Assembly: GCA_040223615.1 (NCBI GenBank)
Contig: JAVKFY010000069.1
Span: forward strand, 1-64,000
Length of the DNA: 64,000 bases
Reading direction: 5' to 3'
Origin: JAVKFY01 sp040223615
Lineage (GTDB): Bacteria > Pseudomonadota > Alphaproteobacteria > GCA-2731375
Position 1 is the first letter of the stretch. Each line of letters opens with the position of its first letter. The notes under the pieces are model-generated. The model made no database searches and was not told the origin of the DNA. It saw only the letters and a list, made by a program, of their open reading frames with translations. Of the stretch, positions 44,399 through 53,127 are shown one piece after another. The translations under genes and the position numbers were made by a program.

Positions 44399-45603
44399 CC
44401 CGCGTCCGATACCTCGATCACCGTCGCCATGGCGCTGTCGCCGGCGGCACAGCCGTGGAACAGGCCGATACCGCCGCCGCGCAGCGCCAGTTCCTCGATC
44501 AGCTCGATGATCAGCCGCATGCCGGTCGGCCCCTGCGGGTGACCGAAGATCAGCGAGCAGCCGTAATTGTTCATCTTCTCCAGCGGGAAGCCGGTTTCGC
44601 GTGCGAACACGATATCGTTCACGGCGAACGGGTTGTGCGACTTCACCACGTCGACAGCGTCGATGCCGATGCCGGCATGGGCGAGCGCGCGGCGGGCCGC
44701 CTCGACCGGCGCCTGCGGCATGTGGCCCTTCTCGGTGCGCGACTGGCCGAAGCCCTTCAGACGGATGCGGATGCTCGGGTCGCGCGACAATGCGGCCGCC
44801 TTGTCCGGCGTGGTGACGACGATGGCGGCGGTGCCGTCCGCCGGGTGGGTCTGGCCGCCGAACGTGACGGTGCCCTCGGGCAGCACCGGCTTCAGCGCCG
44901 CGAGCTTGTCGGCATCGGTGACGACGATGCCCTCATCGCCGGCCAGTGTCGCCTGGGTGTTGCGGAAGCGCGCGTCGGGCACCTCGAACGGCAAGGTCAT
45001 GTAGCGGCGCTGGAACGCGGCGTCATCGGCCAGCGCATCCTGGTATTGGGCGTAGCGGCGCAGCACCACGTCATGCTGCTCCTCGGTGGTGATCTGGTAC
45101 TTGGCGGCGACTCGCTCGGCGGTCTCCACCATCGCGTTCTTGGCGTAGGGATCGTGGCCGAAATTGTCCAGCACCCAGTCCTCGTGCGCGCCGGTGCCTC
45201 CGGGCCCGCCGGGCGCCGGGTAGTAGACGTGCGGCCCGTTCGAGGTCCGGTCGGCGGTCACCGCCAGCGACGTCGTCGCCATGCCGCTGTCCAGCTCCTG
45301 CGCCGCGCTCAGCAGCACACGCGCGCCGGTGGCGCAGGCCTGGTTGATCGTCGGCCCGGTCACCGCGTCGTTGCCCAGCAGCGCCGTCAGCCACGGCAGG
45401 CCCCAGAACACCTGCCGCTGGATCACCGTCATGCCGAGCACGCCATGGTCGATCGCGTCCAGCGGGATGTCGCGCCGGGCCAGTTCCGCCTTGGCGACGT
45501 GGGCACCGAACTGCAGCGCGTGCAGGTGCGCCAGGCTGCCCTGCCAACGCGCGAAAGGCGTGCTCCAGTAGGCGCCGTAGGGAATCTCCGCGTTCAGGGC
45601 CAT
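44395..45603 (-). CDS. Thiolase family protein (acetyl-CoA acetyltransferase-like)
   Basis: The 402-residue thiolase has the nucleophilic Cys in NQACATGARVLLSAAQEL, ADRTSNGPHVYY, the catalytic His in SHNPFAVNDIVFARETG, GHPQGPTGMRLIIELI and the C-terminal catalytic Cys in FHGCAAGDSAM. All three catalytic positions are present, so thiolytic or condensing activity is likely. It lies five bases before the pantothenate kinase gene's stop, suggesting that the CoA-synthesis gene is transcribed with it. Confidence 0.9.
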   Translation of the reverse strand: MALNAEIPYGAYWSTPFARWQGSLAHLHALQFGAHVAKAELARRDIPLDAIDHGVLGMTVIQRQVFWGLPWLTALLGNDAVTGPTINQACATGARVLLSAAQELDSGMATTSLAVTADRTSNGPHVYYPAPGGPGGTGAHEDWVLDNFGHDPYAKNAMVETAERVAAKYQITTEEQHDVVLRRYAQYQDALADDAAFQRRYMTLPFEVPDARFRNTQATLAGDEGIVVTDADKLAALKPVLPEGTVTFGGQTHPADGTAAIVVTTPDKAAALSRDPSIRIRLKGFGQSRTEKGHMPQAPVEAARRALAHAGIGIDAVDVVKSHNPFAVNDIVFARETGFPLEKMNNYGCSLIFGHPQGPTGMRLIIELIEELALRGGGIGLFHGCAAGDSAMATVIEVSDAG

Positions 45604-45607
45604 ATCG

Positions 45608-46537
45608 CTACCTCTGGTATCCCAGCCGCTCCGGTCCCGGATCGGCCGCCATCGCCTCGCCGCCGCGCACCAGGTCGCGAAAGCGATGCGACAGCTCCAC
45701 GCCGGCCACCGCGTGCCCGCGGTTCTTGCGCAGCACCAGGTCGACCGTCTCGCGAAACGGCACCAGCGCTTCGTTGACCAGTTGCAGGTTCACCGAGTGC
45801 CAGATGTTGGCGACGTACTCGTCGAACTGCGCGGTGTCGAGGTCCTTCAGCCGCTCGAAATATTCGTTGTCCTTGTCCGCGGTGGCCTCGCGCGCCTGCA
45901 CGAAACGGTCGTGGAACCAGCTCTCCACATCGTCCGGCGCCGCCTCGACGTAGACCGCGCAGTCCAGGAAGTCGCGCACGCCATAGGCCTCGCCGTGATA
46001 GTGGAACTGTTCCGACAGCAGGTTCACGCCCTCCAGGACCATCACCTCGCCGATTTCGATCAGGCGGCTCTGGCCGGCGACGATGTCCTTCTGCTCGTGG
46101 CTGTAGACCGGGATCTCCTGCGGCGCCCGCGACGGATGGCGCAGGCCGGTCAGGAACGCCAGCAAACGTGCCACGTCGAAGCTCTCCGGAAAGCCCTTGC
46201 GGCTCATCCGGCCCATGCCCTCCAGCATGTGATTGGGATAGAGGAAGGCGTCGGTGGTGACCACCACGGTCCCGTCCAGGCCGAGCCGCGACAGCCGGTT
46301 GCGCAGTTGCAGCGCCAGCGTCGACTTGCCGACCGCCACCGAGCCGGTGATGCCGACCAGGAACGGCCCGGCGTCGTAGGCCAGCCGCCGGTGCCGGTTG
46401 TGCAAGTGCCACAGCAGTTGCGCCAGCGCCACCACGCCGGGGTCGCCATCGACCGTTCCCAGGCTCGACGACCCCTCCTCCGCGGCGACGAAGCGCGCGA
46501 ACGCTTCCGGGGTCAATCGATCGAAGCGAGCGTCCAT
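45608..46537 (-). CDS. coaA: Type I pantothenate kinase
   Basis: The 309-residue enzyme phosphorylates pantothenate, the first step of coenzyme A synthesis. It has the P-loop GITGSVAVGKSTLALQL, VVTTDAFLYPNHML, KGFPESFDVARLL, YSHEQKDIV and a C-terminal IWHSVNLQLVNEALVPFRETVDLVL, all CoaA hallmarks. The start is ambiguous between ATG 46537 (MDARFDRLTPE) and 46546. It is followed closely by a thiolase. Confidence 0.94.
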   Translation of the reverse strand: MDARFDRLTPEAFARFVAAEEGSSSLGTVDGDPGVVALAQLLWHLHNRHRRLAYDAGPFLVGITGSVAVGKSTLALQLRNRLSRLGLDGTVVVTTDAFLYPNHMLEGMGRMSRKGFPESFDVARLLAFLTGLRHPSRAPQEIPVYSHEQKDIVAGQSRLIEIGEVMVLEGVNLLSEQFHYHGEAYGVRDFLDCAVYVEAAPDDVESWFHDRFVQAREATADKDNEYFERLKDLDTAQFDEYVANIWHSVNLQLVNEALVPFRETVDLVLRKNRGHAVAGVELSHRFRDLVRGGEAMAADPGPERLGYQR

Positions 46538-46589
46538 GGCGACCATATGCCCCCAGCCATCTCGCGGTTGCAACATGCGGCATGAAAAA

Positions 46590-46612
46590 GCCGCCGCAGA
46601 ACCTGCGGCGGC
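46590..46612 (-). terminator. Rho-independent terminator of the MBL-fold gene
   Basis: GCCGCCGCAG-loop-CTGCGGCGGC gives a ten-pair perfect stem followed, on the minus strand, by TTTTTC. It sits between the stop of the 46660-47490 gene and the start of coaA. On the plus strand it is followed by TTCTT. Confidence 0.88.
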
Positions 46613-46659
46613 TTCTTAGGTTCGAACCCTAGTCGATTCTATAGGCTGCCTTATTAGCG

Positions 46660-47490
46660 CTATTGCGAAATCCACAGACGCATATTCTCGCGGGCGACGA
46701 AGGCGCCTTCCCAGGCGAAGCGCGCTTCGCTCTCCAGACGCTCCATGAAGATGTCCTCATGGTCCGGGTCGTGGTGGAAGATCGCCAGCCGCTTGGCGTT
46801 CGCCATCTGGCACAGCCGCACGCCCTCCTCCCAGGTCGAGTGGCCCCAGCCGACCTTGGAGAGGAACTCCTTCTCCGTGTAGGTGCTGTCGTAGATCACC
46901 AGGTCGGCACCCTCGATCAGGTCGAGGATATTCTGGTTCGGCTTGCCAGGTATGTGCTCGGTGTCGGTGACGTAGCACAGCGAATTGCCGCGATAGTTGA
47001 TGCGGTAGCCGGTGGCGTTGTCGGGGTGGTTGAGCTGCGTGGTGACGATCTCGACCTCATCGCCGAGCATGAAGTTGTCGCCGGCGACGAAATCCTCGAA
47101 GTCCATCTGCGACTGCATGGTCTCCAGCGGCACCGGGAAGGTCGGCTGATTCATCTGCCCGGCGATCACGTCGCGGATGCCGATATTCTTGTCGAACAGA
47201 TGGCCGGCCATGATCTTGAAGCTGAAGTCCGGCCGAAACGCCGGCGAGAAGAACGGGAAGCCGTTGATGTGATCCCAATGCGTATGCGACAGCAGGATCG
47301 TGGCCTCCTTGCAGTTCTTCTTGGTCAGCCAGTGGCCGAGATTGCGCAGGCCGGTACCACAATCGAAGATGATCTTGTGGCCGCCGCAGCTCACCTCGAT
47401 ACAGCTGGTGTTGCCGCCAAAGGCGACATATTTGGCCGACGGGCAAGCGATACTGCCGCGCACGCCCCAGAACTTCAGCTTGAAACTCAT
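46660..47490 (-). CDS. Metallo-beta-lactamase-fold hydrolase (RNase Z/phosphodiesterase-like)
   Basis: The 276-residue protein opens KLKFWGVRGSIACPS, then GGNTSCIEV. It has the MBL motif LLSHTHWDHINGFPFF and further metal ligands in NHPDNATGYRI, YVTDTEH, VIYDSTYTEKEF and FHHDPDHED. WGVRGS openings are typical of cyclic-nucleotide-phosphodiesterase-like MBL proteins, but specificity is unproved. It has its own promoter region and a strong terminator, so it is monocistronic. Confidence 0.9.
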   Translation of the reverse strand: MSFKLKFWGVRGSIACPSAKYVAFGGNTSCIEVSCGGHKIIFDCGTGLRNLGHWLTKKNCKEATILLSHTHWDHINGFPFFSPAFRPDFSFKIMAGHLFDKNIGIRDVIAGQMNQPTFPVPLETMQSQMDFEDFVAGDNFMLGDEVEIVTTQLNHPDNATGYRINYRGNSLCYVTDTEHIPGKPNQNILDLIEGADLVIYDSTYTEKEFLSKVGWGHSTWEEGVRLCQMANAKRLAIFHHDPDHEDIFMERLESEARFAWEGAFVARENMRLWISQ

Positions 47491-47684
47491 GCCGGGCCTC
47501 GTCCATCAAATTCAGCCTCGGCGACACGTCCTGGCAAGGCCAACCGAGGCAATTCATCGCGCGTGCCGCTCGTCGGCATCACGGTCCCTCTATGGGCAAC
47601 GGGTATTGTTGTTTTTCCGCATGCCCTCGAAAACGGTCACATTGCATTTAGGCCGATACGCCCCCGAATCACTGAGCGCGAATG

Positions 47685-47715
47685 ATTATAGGTCTCTTCA
47701 GCCGCATCTCGCCAA
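47685..47715 (-). promoter_or_regulatory. Candidate sigma-70 promoter for the MBL-fold gene
   Basis: On the minus strand TTGGCG (47710-47715) and TATAAT (47685-47690) are separated by 19 bp within a relatively AT-rich 269-bp intergenic region. The -10 box is perfect; the -35 is partial and the spacing long. It would leave a leader of about 190 nt. Confidence 0.35.
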
Positions 47716-47759
47716 AATAAGTCACAAGGCTTAACAACGAATGTGACGGCAATCACTCA

Positions 47760-48932
47760 TCATCGCGCCAGAAGCTCTTGTTCCACCAGCGTCGCCCAGT
47801 AGCTGGCGCCCATCGGCAGGATCTCGTCGTTGAAGTCGTAATTCGGGTTGTGGACCATGCAGCCGCCCTCCTGTCCGACCCCGTTGCCGAGCCAGATGTA
47901 GCAGCCCGGCTTGGCTTTCAGCATCCAGGCGAAGTCCTCCGAGCCCATCATCGGCTGCAGATGGCGCAGCACGTTCGGCTCGCCGACGATGTCGGCCGCC
48001 GCGCGGGCCGCGATCTCGGTTTCCGTGTCGGTATTGATGGTCGGCGGGTAGCGCCTGTCGTAGCTCACCTTGACCGTGGCGCCATGCGCGGCGGCGACGC
48101 CGGCCGCGATGCGCCGGATTTCGGCCTCGATCATGTCCTGGGTCGTCTCGGAAAAGGCGCGGCAGGTCCCCGAAAAGGTCGCGGTCTCCGGAATGACGTT
48201 GGTGGTGAAGCCGCTATGGAACTGCGTCACCGAGACCACCGCCTGGTCCAGCGGATCGGTGCTGCGCGAGACGATCCGCTGCATCGCGGTCACCATCTCC
48301 GCGCCGATCACGATCGGGTCGATGCCCTTGTGCGGGAAGGCGCCATGCGCGCCGACGCCAGTCACCTCGACCTCGAAGAAATCGGCCGAGGCCATCGCCG
48401 GACCGTTCAGCACCCCGACCTTGCCGACCTCGATGCCCGGCATGTTGTGCATGCCATAGACCTGTTCGGCCGGGAACATGTCGAACAGGCCGTCGTCGAC
48501 CATCACCCGGCCGCCGGCCTCGTTCTCCTCCGCCGGCTGGAAGATGAAATAGACGGTGCCGTCGAAATTCCTGGTCTCGGCCAGATACTTGGCGGCGCCC
48601 AGCAGCATCGTGGTGTGACCGTCGTGGCCGCAGGCATGCATCTTGCCGTCATGCTGGCTCTTGTGCGCGAAGCCGTTCAGCTCCTGCAGGTCGAGCGCGT
48701 CCATGTCGGCGCGCAGGCCGATCTTCTTCGCCGAGCTGCCCGCGCTCAGCGTGCCGACGACCCCGGTCTTGGCCAGGCCGCGATGCACCTCGATGCCGAA
48801 CTCGCCCAGCTTCTTGGCGACGATCTCCGAAGTGCGGTGTTCCTCGAAGGCGGTTTCCGGATGGGCGTGAATATCATGACGCCACGCGACCATCTCGGGC
48901 TGGAATTCGGCGATACGGTTCTTGATCGGCAT
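47760..48932 (-). CDS. M20-family amidohydrolase/aminoacylase (HipO-like)
   Basis: The 390-residue metallohydrolase has DIHAHPETAFEEHRTSE, IGLRADMDALDLQE, MHACGHDGHTTMLLGAA (dinuclear metal site), IFQPAEENEAGGRVMVDDGLF and the C-terminal MMGSEDFAWMLKAKPGCYIWLGNG. These match hippurate hydrolase and N-acyl amino acid or indole-acetyl-amino-acid hydrolases. Cytosolic by prediction. It is 67 bp downstream of the receiver-Hpt gene's end on the opposite side and not obviously linked to it. Confidence 0.93.
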   Translation of the reverse strand: MPIKNRIAEFQPEMVAWRHDIHAHPETAFEEHRTSEIVAKKLGEFGIEVHRGLAKTGVVGTLSAGSSAKKIGLRADMDALDLQELNGFAHKSQHDGKMHACGHDGHTTMLLGAAKYLAETRNFDGTVYFIFQPAEENEAGGRVMVDDGLFDMFPAEQVYGMHNMPGIEVGKVGVLNGPAMASADFFEVEVTGVGAHGAFPHKGIDPIVIGAEMVTAMQRIVSRSTDPLDQAVVSVTQFHSGFTTNVIPETATFSGTCRAFSETTQDMIEAEIRRIAAGVAAAHGATVKVSYDRRYPPTINTDTETEIAARAAADIVGEPNVLRHLQPMMGSEDFAWMLKAKPGCYIWLGNGVGQEGGCMVHNPNYDFNDEILPMGASYWATLVEQELLAR

Positions 48933-48999
48933 CCCGACCTCGTTGCGAAAAGAGTTAGCGGTTCAGAGGCTTATAGCCGATCCCAGGGCGCTGGGCCAG

Positions 49000-49740
49000 C
49001 TAGCTTGCAGCCTTGCGGCGCGCGGCGACAAACCGTTCGACGGCGGCGAGCGCGGCGCGCAGCTCGGCGATGCGGGTATCGCGCTCGGCACCGGCCGGCG
49101 GCTCGGCCTCCACGCGCGCGGCCAGCTCGCCCAGGTCGAACGCGCCGATGCCGCGCGCCGCGCCCTTCAACGCATGCGCGGTGCGCGACCAGTCGTCGTC
49201 GTTCAAGGTGCCGGAGAGCTGCTCGATGTAGCGTCCGGCGCTCGGCAGGAAGGCCTCGAACAGCTCGGTCTCCAGCGCCGCCTCGCCCAGCGTGTAGCGG
49301 CGCAGGTGTTCCAGGTCGACCGCCGGCGCGCCGCCGGCTCGTGGCGCCAGCGCCCGCAACCGCGCGCCCAGGTCGGCCGGATCGAGCGGCAGGTCGAGCA
49401 CGTCGACGAAACCTTCCAGAAGCTGGCGCGGCCGCTGCGCCGGGTTTGACCCCGCCGGCAGCAGCGCCAGCACCGCCGCCCGGCCATGCCCGCCCGGCAG
49501 CCCGGCGATCGCTTCGCGACATTGCGCACCGTTCAGCACCGGCAGGTCGACATGCACCAGCACCAGGTCGAACACCGATTGCGCCGCCCGCTCCACGGCG
49601 GTAGCGCCATCGCCGGCCTCGACCACGCGGCAGCCGGCGCCATCCAGCGCCGCCCGCGCCGTCGCGCGCGCGCCGTCATCGTCGGCCGCCAGCAGCACCC
49701 GCAGCGGCGGCGCCGCCGCCGTCCTGCCCATCGTGTCCAT
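49000..49740 (-). CDS. Degenerate receiver domain fused to an Hpt domain
   Basis: The 246-residue protein has an N-terminal receiver-like domain (about 12-130) with the acidic pocket AADDDGARAT intact. However, the phosphoacceptor position reads His63 (LVHVDLPVLNG), and the conserved Thr/Ser and Lys positions read LLPAG and LDLPLD. It is therefore probably a pseudo-receiver. The C-terminal Hpt domain (about 155-246) has a phosphorylatable His in AHALKGAARGIGAFDL. It lies 41 bp after the class III cyclase gene, on the same strand, so the two probably act in one signalling route. Confidence 0.8.
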   Translation of the reverse strand: MDTMGRTAAAPPLRVLLAADDDGARATARAALDGAGCRVVEAGDGATAVERAAQSVFDLVLVHVDLPVLNGAQCREAIAGLPGGHGRAAVLALLPAGSNPAQRPRQLLEGFVDVLDLPLDPADLGARLRALAPRAGGAPAVDLEHLRRYTLGEAALETELFEAFLPSAGRYIEQLSGTLNDDDWSRTAHALKGAARGIGAFDLGELAARVEAEPPAGAERDTRIAELRAALAAVERFVAARRKAAS

Positions 49741-49781
49741 GCTCACATCGTTTCTTCTTCTTGGTTGCGGAATGCTTGCCG

Positions 49782-50984
49782 TCAGTCGGCCGGCACGAAA
49801 ATCTCGCGCGCCCGCGCCACGCCCTTGAACTGCTGCGGACCGAGGCCGCGCACCGGCCGGTCGAGCCCGGCGGCGAAATCGTCGGACAGCAGCAACAGCT
49901 CGCCCAGCGGCCGGCACAGCGACTCGATGCGCGTCACCAGGTTCACCGCCGGCCCGATCACCGTGAAATCGAGCCGGTCGACGGCGCCGATATTGCCGTA
50001 CATCACTTCGCCGACATGCAGCGCCAGGCCGAACTCGATCGCCACCTGCCCGGCGGCGGTCCGGGCTTCGTTCAGCGCCGACGCGGCGGTCACCGCCTTT
50101 TGCGCCGCGGCCAGCGCGCGCCGGCACACCGCGCCGGCTTCATCGGCGGCCTCGATCGGGAAGATCGCCAGCATGGCATCGCCGATGAACTTCAGCACCG
50201 TGCCGTCCTCGGCGTCGACCGCCTCGGCCATGCACTGGAAATAGTCGTTCAGCAGGTCGATCAGCGCCTGACGCTCCAGCCGGTCGGACAGCTGGGTGAA
50301 GCCGCGCAGATCGCAGTACCACAGCACCGCGCGGATGCTGTCGCCGTCGCCGCGCTTGATCCGGCCCTGCAGGATCTGTTCGCCGGCGTCATGGCCGACA
50401 TAGGTGTCGAGCAGGTTGATCGCGGTCTCGCGCAGCGAATGGGTCTCGACGATGCGGCTGAACAGGAAATGCAGCGCGTACATCCGGTCCAGGTGTTCGC
50501 GGCTAAACCCGTCCGGCCCGTCGGATGCGACCGACAAGGCGTCGACATGGCCGTCGCCGAAGATCACCGGCATGACCACATAGTCACTCACGCCCTCCGC
50601 CTTGAGCTGCTTGAGGAACGGATAGGACGGCTCGACGTCGCGCAGCCGGACCCGGATCGACTTCTTCTCGGCGTAAACCTTGGGCAGCGGATTATCGAGA
50701 AAGTCTGCATCCTGGAGTATCGAGTGCCGCGCGCGCGCGACCTCGATCGTCTGGCCGCGGCGCCAGAAGAAGCCGGTGCCCATGTATTCGGGGTGCAGCG
50801 CGCGGCGGAAGTAGCTCAGCCGGTAAAGCGGGATGCCGGCGGCGACGAGCTGCTCGCCGGTCTTCTCGACCAGCTCGGCGGTATCGGTGAGCTGGAAGGC
50901 ATCGGTCGCGAACCATCGCGCCACGGCATCGCCGTAGTCGAAATGCGCGTAGTCGATGGCGATGTGCGAGGCGGGCTGATTCAT
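49782..50984 (-). CDS. Class III adenylate/guanylate cyclase with N-terminal sensor region
   Basis: The 400-residue protein starts MNQPASHIAIDYAHF (ATG 50984; the longer frame adds an unrelated N-terminus). An N-terminal GAF-like or cyclase-associated region (about 30-200) precedes the class III catalytic domain. That domain has VLWYCDLRGFTQLSD (first metal Asp), GTVLKFIGDAMLAIFP (second metal Asp and a purine-contacting Lys) and LDFTVIGPAVNLVTRIESL (transition-state Asn/Arg). All key residues are present, so it should be active, more likely on ATP. No membrane segment is seen. Confidence 0.9.
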   Translation of the reverse strand: MNQPASHIAIDYAHFDYGDAVARWFATDAFQLTDTAELVEKTGEQLVAAGIPLYRLSYFRRALHPEYMGTGFFWRRGQTIEVARARHSILQDADFLDNPLPKVYAEKKSIRVRLRDVEPSYPFLKQLKAEGVSDYVVMPVIFGDGHVDALSVASDGPDGFSREHLDRMYALHFLFSRIVETHSLRETAINLLDTYVGHDAGEQILQGRIKRGDGDSIRAVLWYCDLRGFTQLSDRLERQALIDLLNDYFQCMAEAVDAEDGTVLKFIGDAMLAIFPIEAADEAGAVCRRALAAAQKAVTAASALNEARTAAGQVAIEFGLALHVGEVMYGNIGAVDRLDFTVIGPAVNLVTRIESLCRPLGELLLLSDDFAAGLDRPVRGLGPQQFKGVARAREIFVPAD

Positions 50985-51047
50985 CGCCACGGCAGCGTGC
51001 CACACCGCCCGCCGGCGCGCTAGGATCGCGGCCAGGGGAGAAACGCC

Positions 51048-51233
51048 ATGACCGACACGGTGATCGACGCCGACGGGCATATCTGCGAGCCGCCGGAGAT
51101 GTGGCGCGACTATGTCCCGGCCAGATTCCGCGACCGGGTGATCCGGGTCGAGCGCGGCGACGACGGCCGCGACTGGCTATGGGTGAACGGCAAGGAACGG
51201 CGCGAGCGACATGTGCAAGGACGGCGCAATTGA
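51048..51233 (+). pseudogene. Truncated amidohydrolase (ACMSD-like) N-terminal fragment
   Basis: The first 50 or so residues are a classic amidohydrolase-2/ACMSD-type start: VIDADGHICEPPEMWRDYVPARFRDR then WLWVNGKER. The frame ends after 61 codons, with the last dozen residues unlike the family. Normal members are about 350-400 residues. The break (about 51205-51215) coincides with a clear drop in GC content, so the rest of the gene was probably lost when the island arrived. No matching C-terminal part was found elsewhere in the window. Confidence 0.75.
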
Positions 51234-51351
51234 CGACTGTGTCGACGCTAAAGCTGTCGCAACCTGATCAGAACGGTTTGAAAACCCTCTGGGCGGCGAA
51301 GCGCCTGGAACGCCGCTCTTCGAGGGAAGGGCGTAGCTCCTTCCCCGTTCA

Positions 51352-52071
51352 TTAATTGCCGAACTCGTACCCAAACAAGGCGATATCCTTGCAGTATATA
51401 TCCGCTACAAGATTGCGCGTGTCCGTATCGTATAGATCGACGTATCCGACCGTGCTGGGAGAAGCATCCTGAACCAGGGTGCGTCCCAGCTCGGGAAATC
51501 CTATCCTTTCGCGTACGATCGCTAGACTCTCTTCCCTGTTCTCAAGTCGACCGACGTAGTCAACGATCAAATTCTCCCGTTCATCCAGAACGAAATCAGC
51601 CGCTCCCAGGCTGTGAGCTGGATTATTGAACCAGCGGCCACTTCCCCCTCGCCTATGCGCGTCCAGTCCCCGCACATAGTCTTGAAAGGACACATCTGCC
51701 GGTATGCTCTGAACCTTGAGCCTCCAATGATACATGGAGGCTAGCCTTGCCCAAGGGTTTCTGACCATCGCGAAGGTGAACAGGTTGCCCCAGGCCTCCT
51801 CACCGATAAACTTTCGCATATTCACGGCTGGCACATGATCAGGGAAAATCTGCAGCGTCCAGCCTTTCCGCCCCCAGATGTTGTGCTTTCTGTAAACCAC
51901 ACCGCCATGCTTATACAAGTCGGTTCGGATGCTTGAAGAAGAGGTTCTCGGCACGTCAACAAACCAGTAGCCGTTGCTAACGATTCGGTATTTACCGTAC
52001 AAATGAAGAGCTGAGCTCATCCCTTTCCGAACAGCATTTGGCATTTCAGCCAACCTTGGGAAGGATGGCAT
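51352..52071 (-). CDS. Sulfotransferase-family protein
   Basis: The 239-residue protein has YWFVDVPRTSSSSIRTDLYKHG, which fits the 5'-phosphosulfate loop binding PAPS, and LFTFAMVRNPWARLASMYHW, the 3'-phosphate-binding RxP..R..S motif of sulfotransferase family 2. It would transfer sulfate from PAPS to a glycan or other acceptor. Codon use is visibly more AT-rich than the rest of the window, indicating horizontal origin. The transposon target duplication ends only seven bases before its start codon, so its native promoter is displaced. Confidence 0.85.
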   Translation of the reverse strand: MPSFPRLAEMPNAVRKGMSSALHLYGKYRIVSNGYWFVDVPRTSSSSIRTDLYKHGGVVYRKHNIWGRKGWTLQIFPDHVPAVNMRKFIGEEAWGNLFTFAMVRNPWARLASMYHWRLKVQSIPADVSFQDYVRGLDAHRRGGSGRWFNNPAHSLGAADFVLDERENLIVDYVGRLENREESLAIVRERIGFPELGRTLVQDASPSTVGYVDLYDTDTRNLVADIYCKDIALFGYEFGN

Positions 52072-52086
52072 TTGATGTCCAGTGTC

Positions 52087-52104
52087 GGTAGTGTCTCACT
52101 TTGA
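52087..52104. repeat. Left terminal inverted repeat of the transposon
   Basis: GGTAGTGTCTCACTTTGA begins directly after the CCAGTGTC duplication. The transposase stop codon (52096-52098) lies inside this repeat, so the coding sequence runs to the element's tip. Confidence 0.9.
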
Positions 52105-52992
52105 ATTCTGAGTCGCCCGCTTCTTGTACGGGCCGCGCGGGCCAGGCTTCGGCGCCCGCGCATCGATCAGCCCCACGATCCACGCCATGTCGCGCAACTC
52201 GGTCGCCACGCCAGCAGCCATTGCCGGCGACAGGCCCTTGAGGCTCTTGTGCTGCCGGCAGAAGTTATACCAGACGAAGTACAGCGACAGCGCGTGCGTG
52301 TGGTTCTCGACCTTCTTGCTGAAGGCGTTGGTCAGGCGAGTGAACCGGCGCATGGACATGCGCATGGTCAGGTTCTGCCGCTCCACGTAGCTGGTGCTGA
52401 CGTGCTTCGGATCGGGCTTGCCCTCGACGCGGCGGCGATGCGTGCCGATGCAGACCGGCGGGCTGTACCGGCGCTGGCCTTCAGGCGCTTGGCCGTACAA
52501 CTTCACGAGCTGGGCATAGTCCACGTCACCACCAAAAGCGCCCTCGACCGCATCGAGGTAGGCGCGGTGGCCATCGGTGGTTAGCTGCACACGATTGGCC
52601 AGCCGCCTCGCAACGTCGTCCATGAACTCCATCGCGAAGTCACCGTCGCGGCCGGGCGTTACCAGCCACGACACGATCAGCTTGGAGTCGCTGTCCAGCG
52701 CCGTCCACGTCCACACGTCGCCAGCGCCGTCCGGAGCCGCCTTCGCCGTCTTGACGTTCTTGGCCTTGGCGTAGGCGAAGCTCCAAATCTCGTCGGCCTG
52801 CACTCGCTTCGCTTTTACGTCGCGCACCGCCTCATCGTGGTAGGCGGCGCAGGCGTTGCCGGCGTCGACCAGCAGCTTGGTCACGGTGTTGATCGACACA
52901 TCGCACACGCGGCTGATCGACCGCATGGACGAGCCCTCGCACAGCATGGAGAGGATTTGGACGCGCTTCGCGAGGGGCAGCTTGTTAGCCAT
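52096..52992 (-). CDS. IS1-family DDE transposase
   Basis: The 298-residue transposase starts at MANKLPLAKRVQILSMLCEG (a longer in-frame extension is not family-like). An N-terminal helix-turn-helix region has GSSMRSISRVCDVSINTVTKLL. The catalytic core has RVQADEIWSFAYAKAKN (first D), NRVQLTTDGHRAYLDAVEG (second D) and SYVERQNLTMRMSMRRFTRL (E). It matches the single-ORF IS1-family subgroup rather than the frameshifted classical IS1. It should be active. A basic C-terminal tail ends within the inverted repeat. Confidence 0.93.
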   Translation of the reverse strand: MANKLPLAKRVQILSMLCEGSSMRSISRVCDVSINTVTKLLVDAGNACAAYHDEAVRDVKAKRVQADEIWSFAYAKAKNVKTAKAAPDGAGDVWTWTALDSDSKLIVSWLVTPGRDGDFAMEFMDDVARRLANRVQLTTDGHRAYLDAVEGAFGGDVDYAQLVKLYGQAPEGQRRYSPPVCIGTHRRRVEGKPDPKHVSTSYVERQNLTMRMSMRRFTRLTNAFSKKVENHTHALSLYFVWYNFCRQHKSLKGLSPAMAAGVATELRDMAWIVGLIDARAPKPGPRGPYKKRATQNSK

Positions 52993-53093
52993 ACCCTCAA
53001 TATATGAACTTCGATGCTTAGCGTCAAGAAATTTGTTCATAATGAAGCCGCATAGCGCCCTGCGACGGCTGGTCGCGGGAAATGACTCGTGCA

Positions 53094-53124
53094 TTGTCAA
53101 GGCTAATGTGGTACCAAATATAGT
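53094..53124 (+). promoter_or_regulatory. Candidate promoter of the transposon toxin-antitoxin operon, leaderless start
   Basis: TTGTCA (53094-53099) and TATAGT (53119-53124) are 19 bp apart, upstream of the ATG at 53128. Transcription would begin at about the start codon, giving a leaderless mRNA. The inverted GTAC-N8-GTAC (53111-53126) across the -10 could be an autoregulatory operator for the HicB-like protein. Confidence 0.5.
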
Positions 53125-53127
53125 ACT

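Noticed and set aside
51324..51345. GGGAAGG/CCTTCCC hairpin downstream of the sulfotransferase as a terminator
   Set aside because: The stem is real, but there is no T-run on the minus strand and the loop is eight bases, so termination is not supported.
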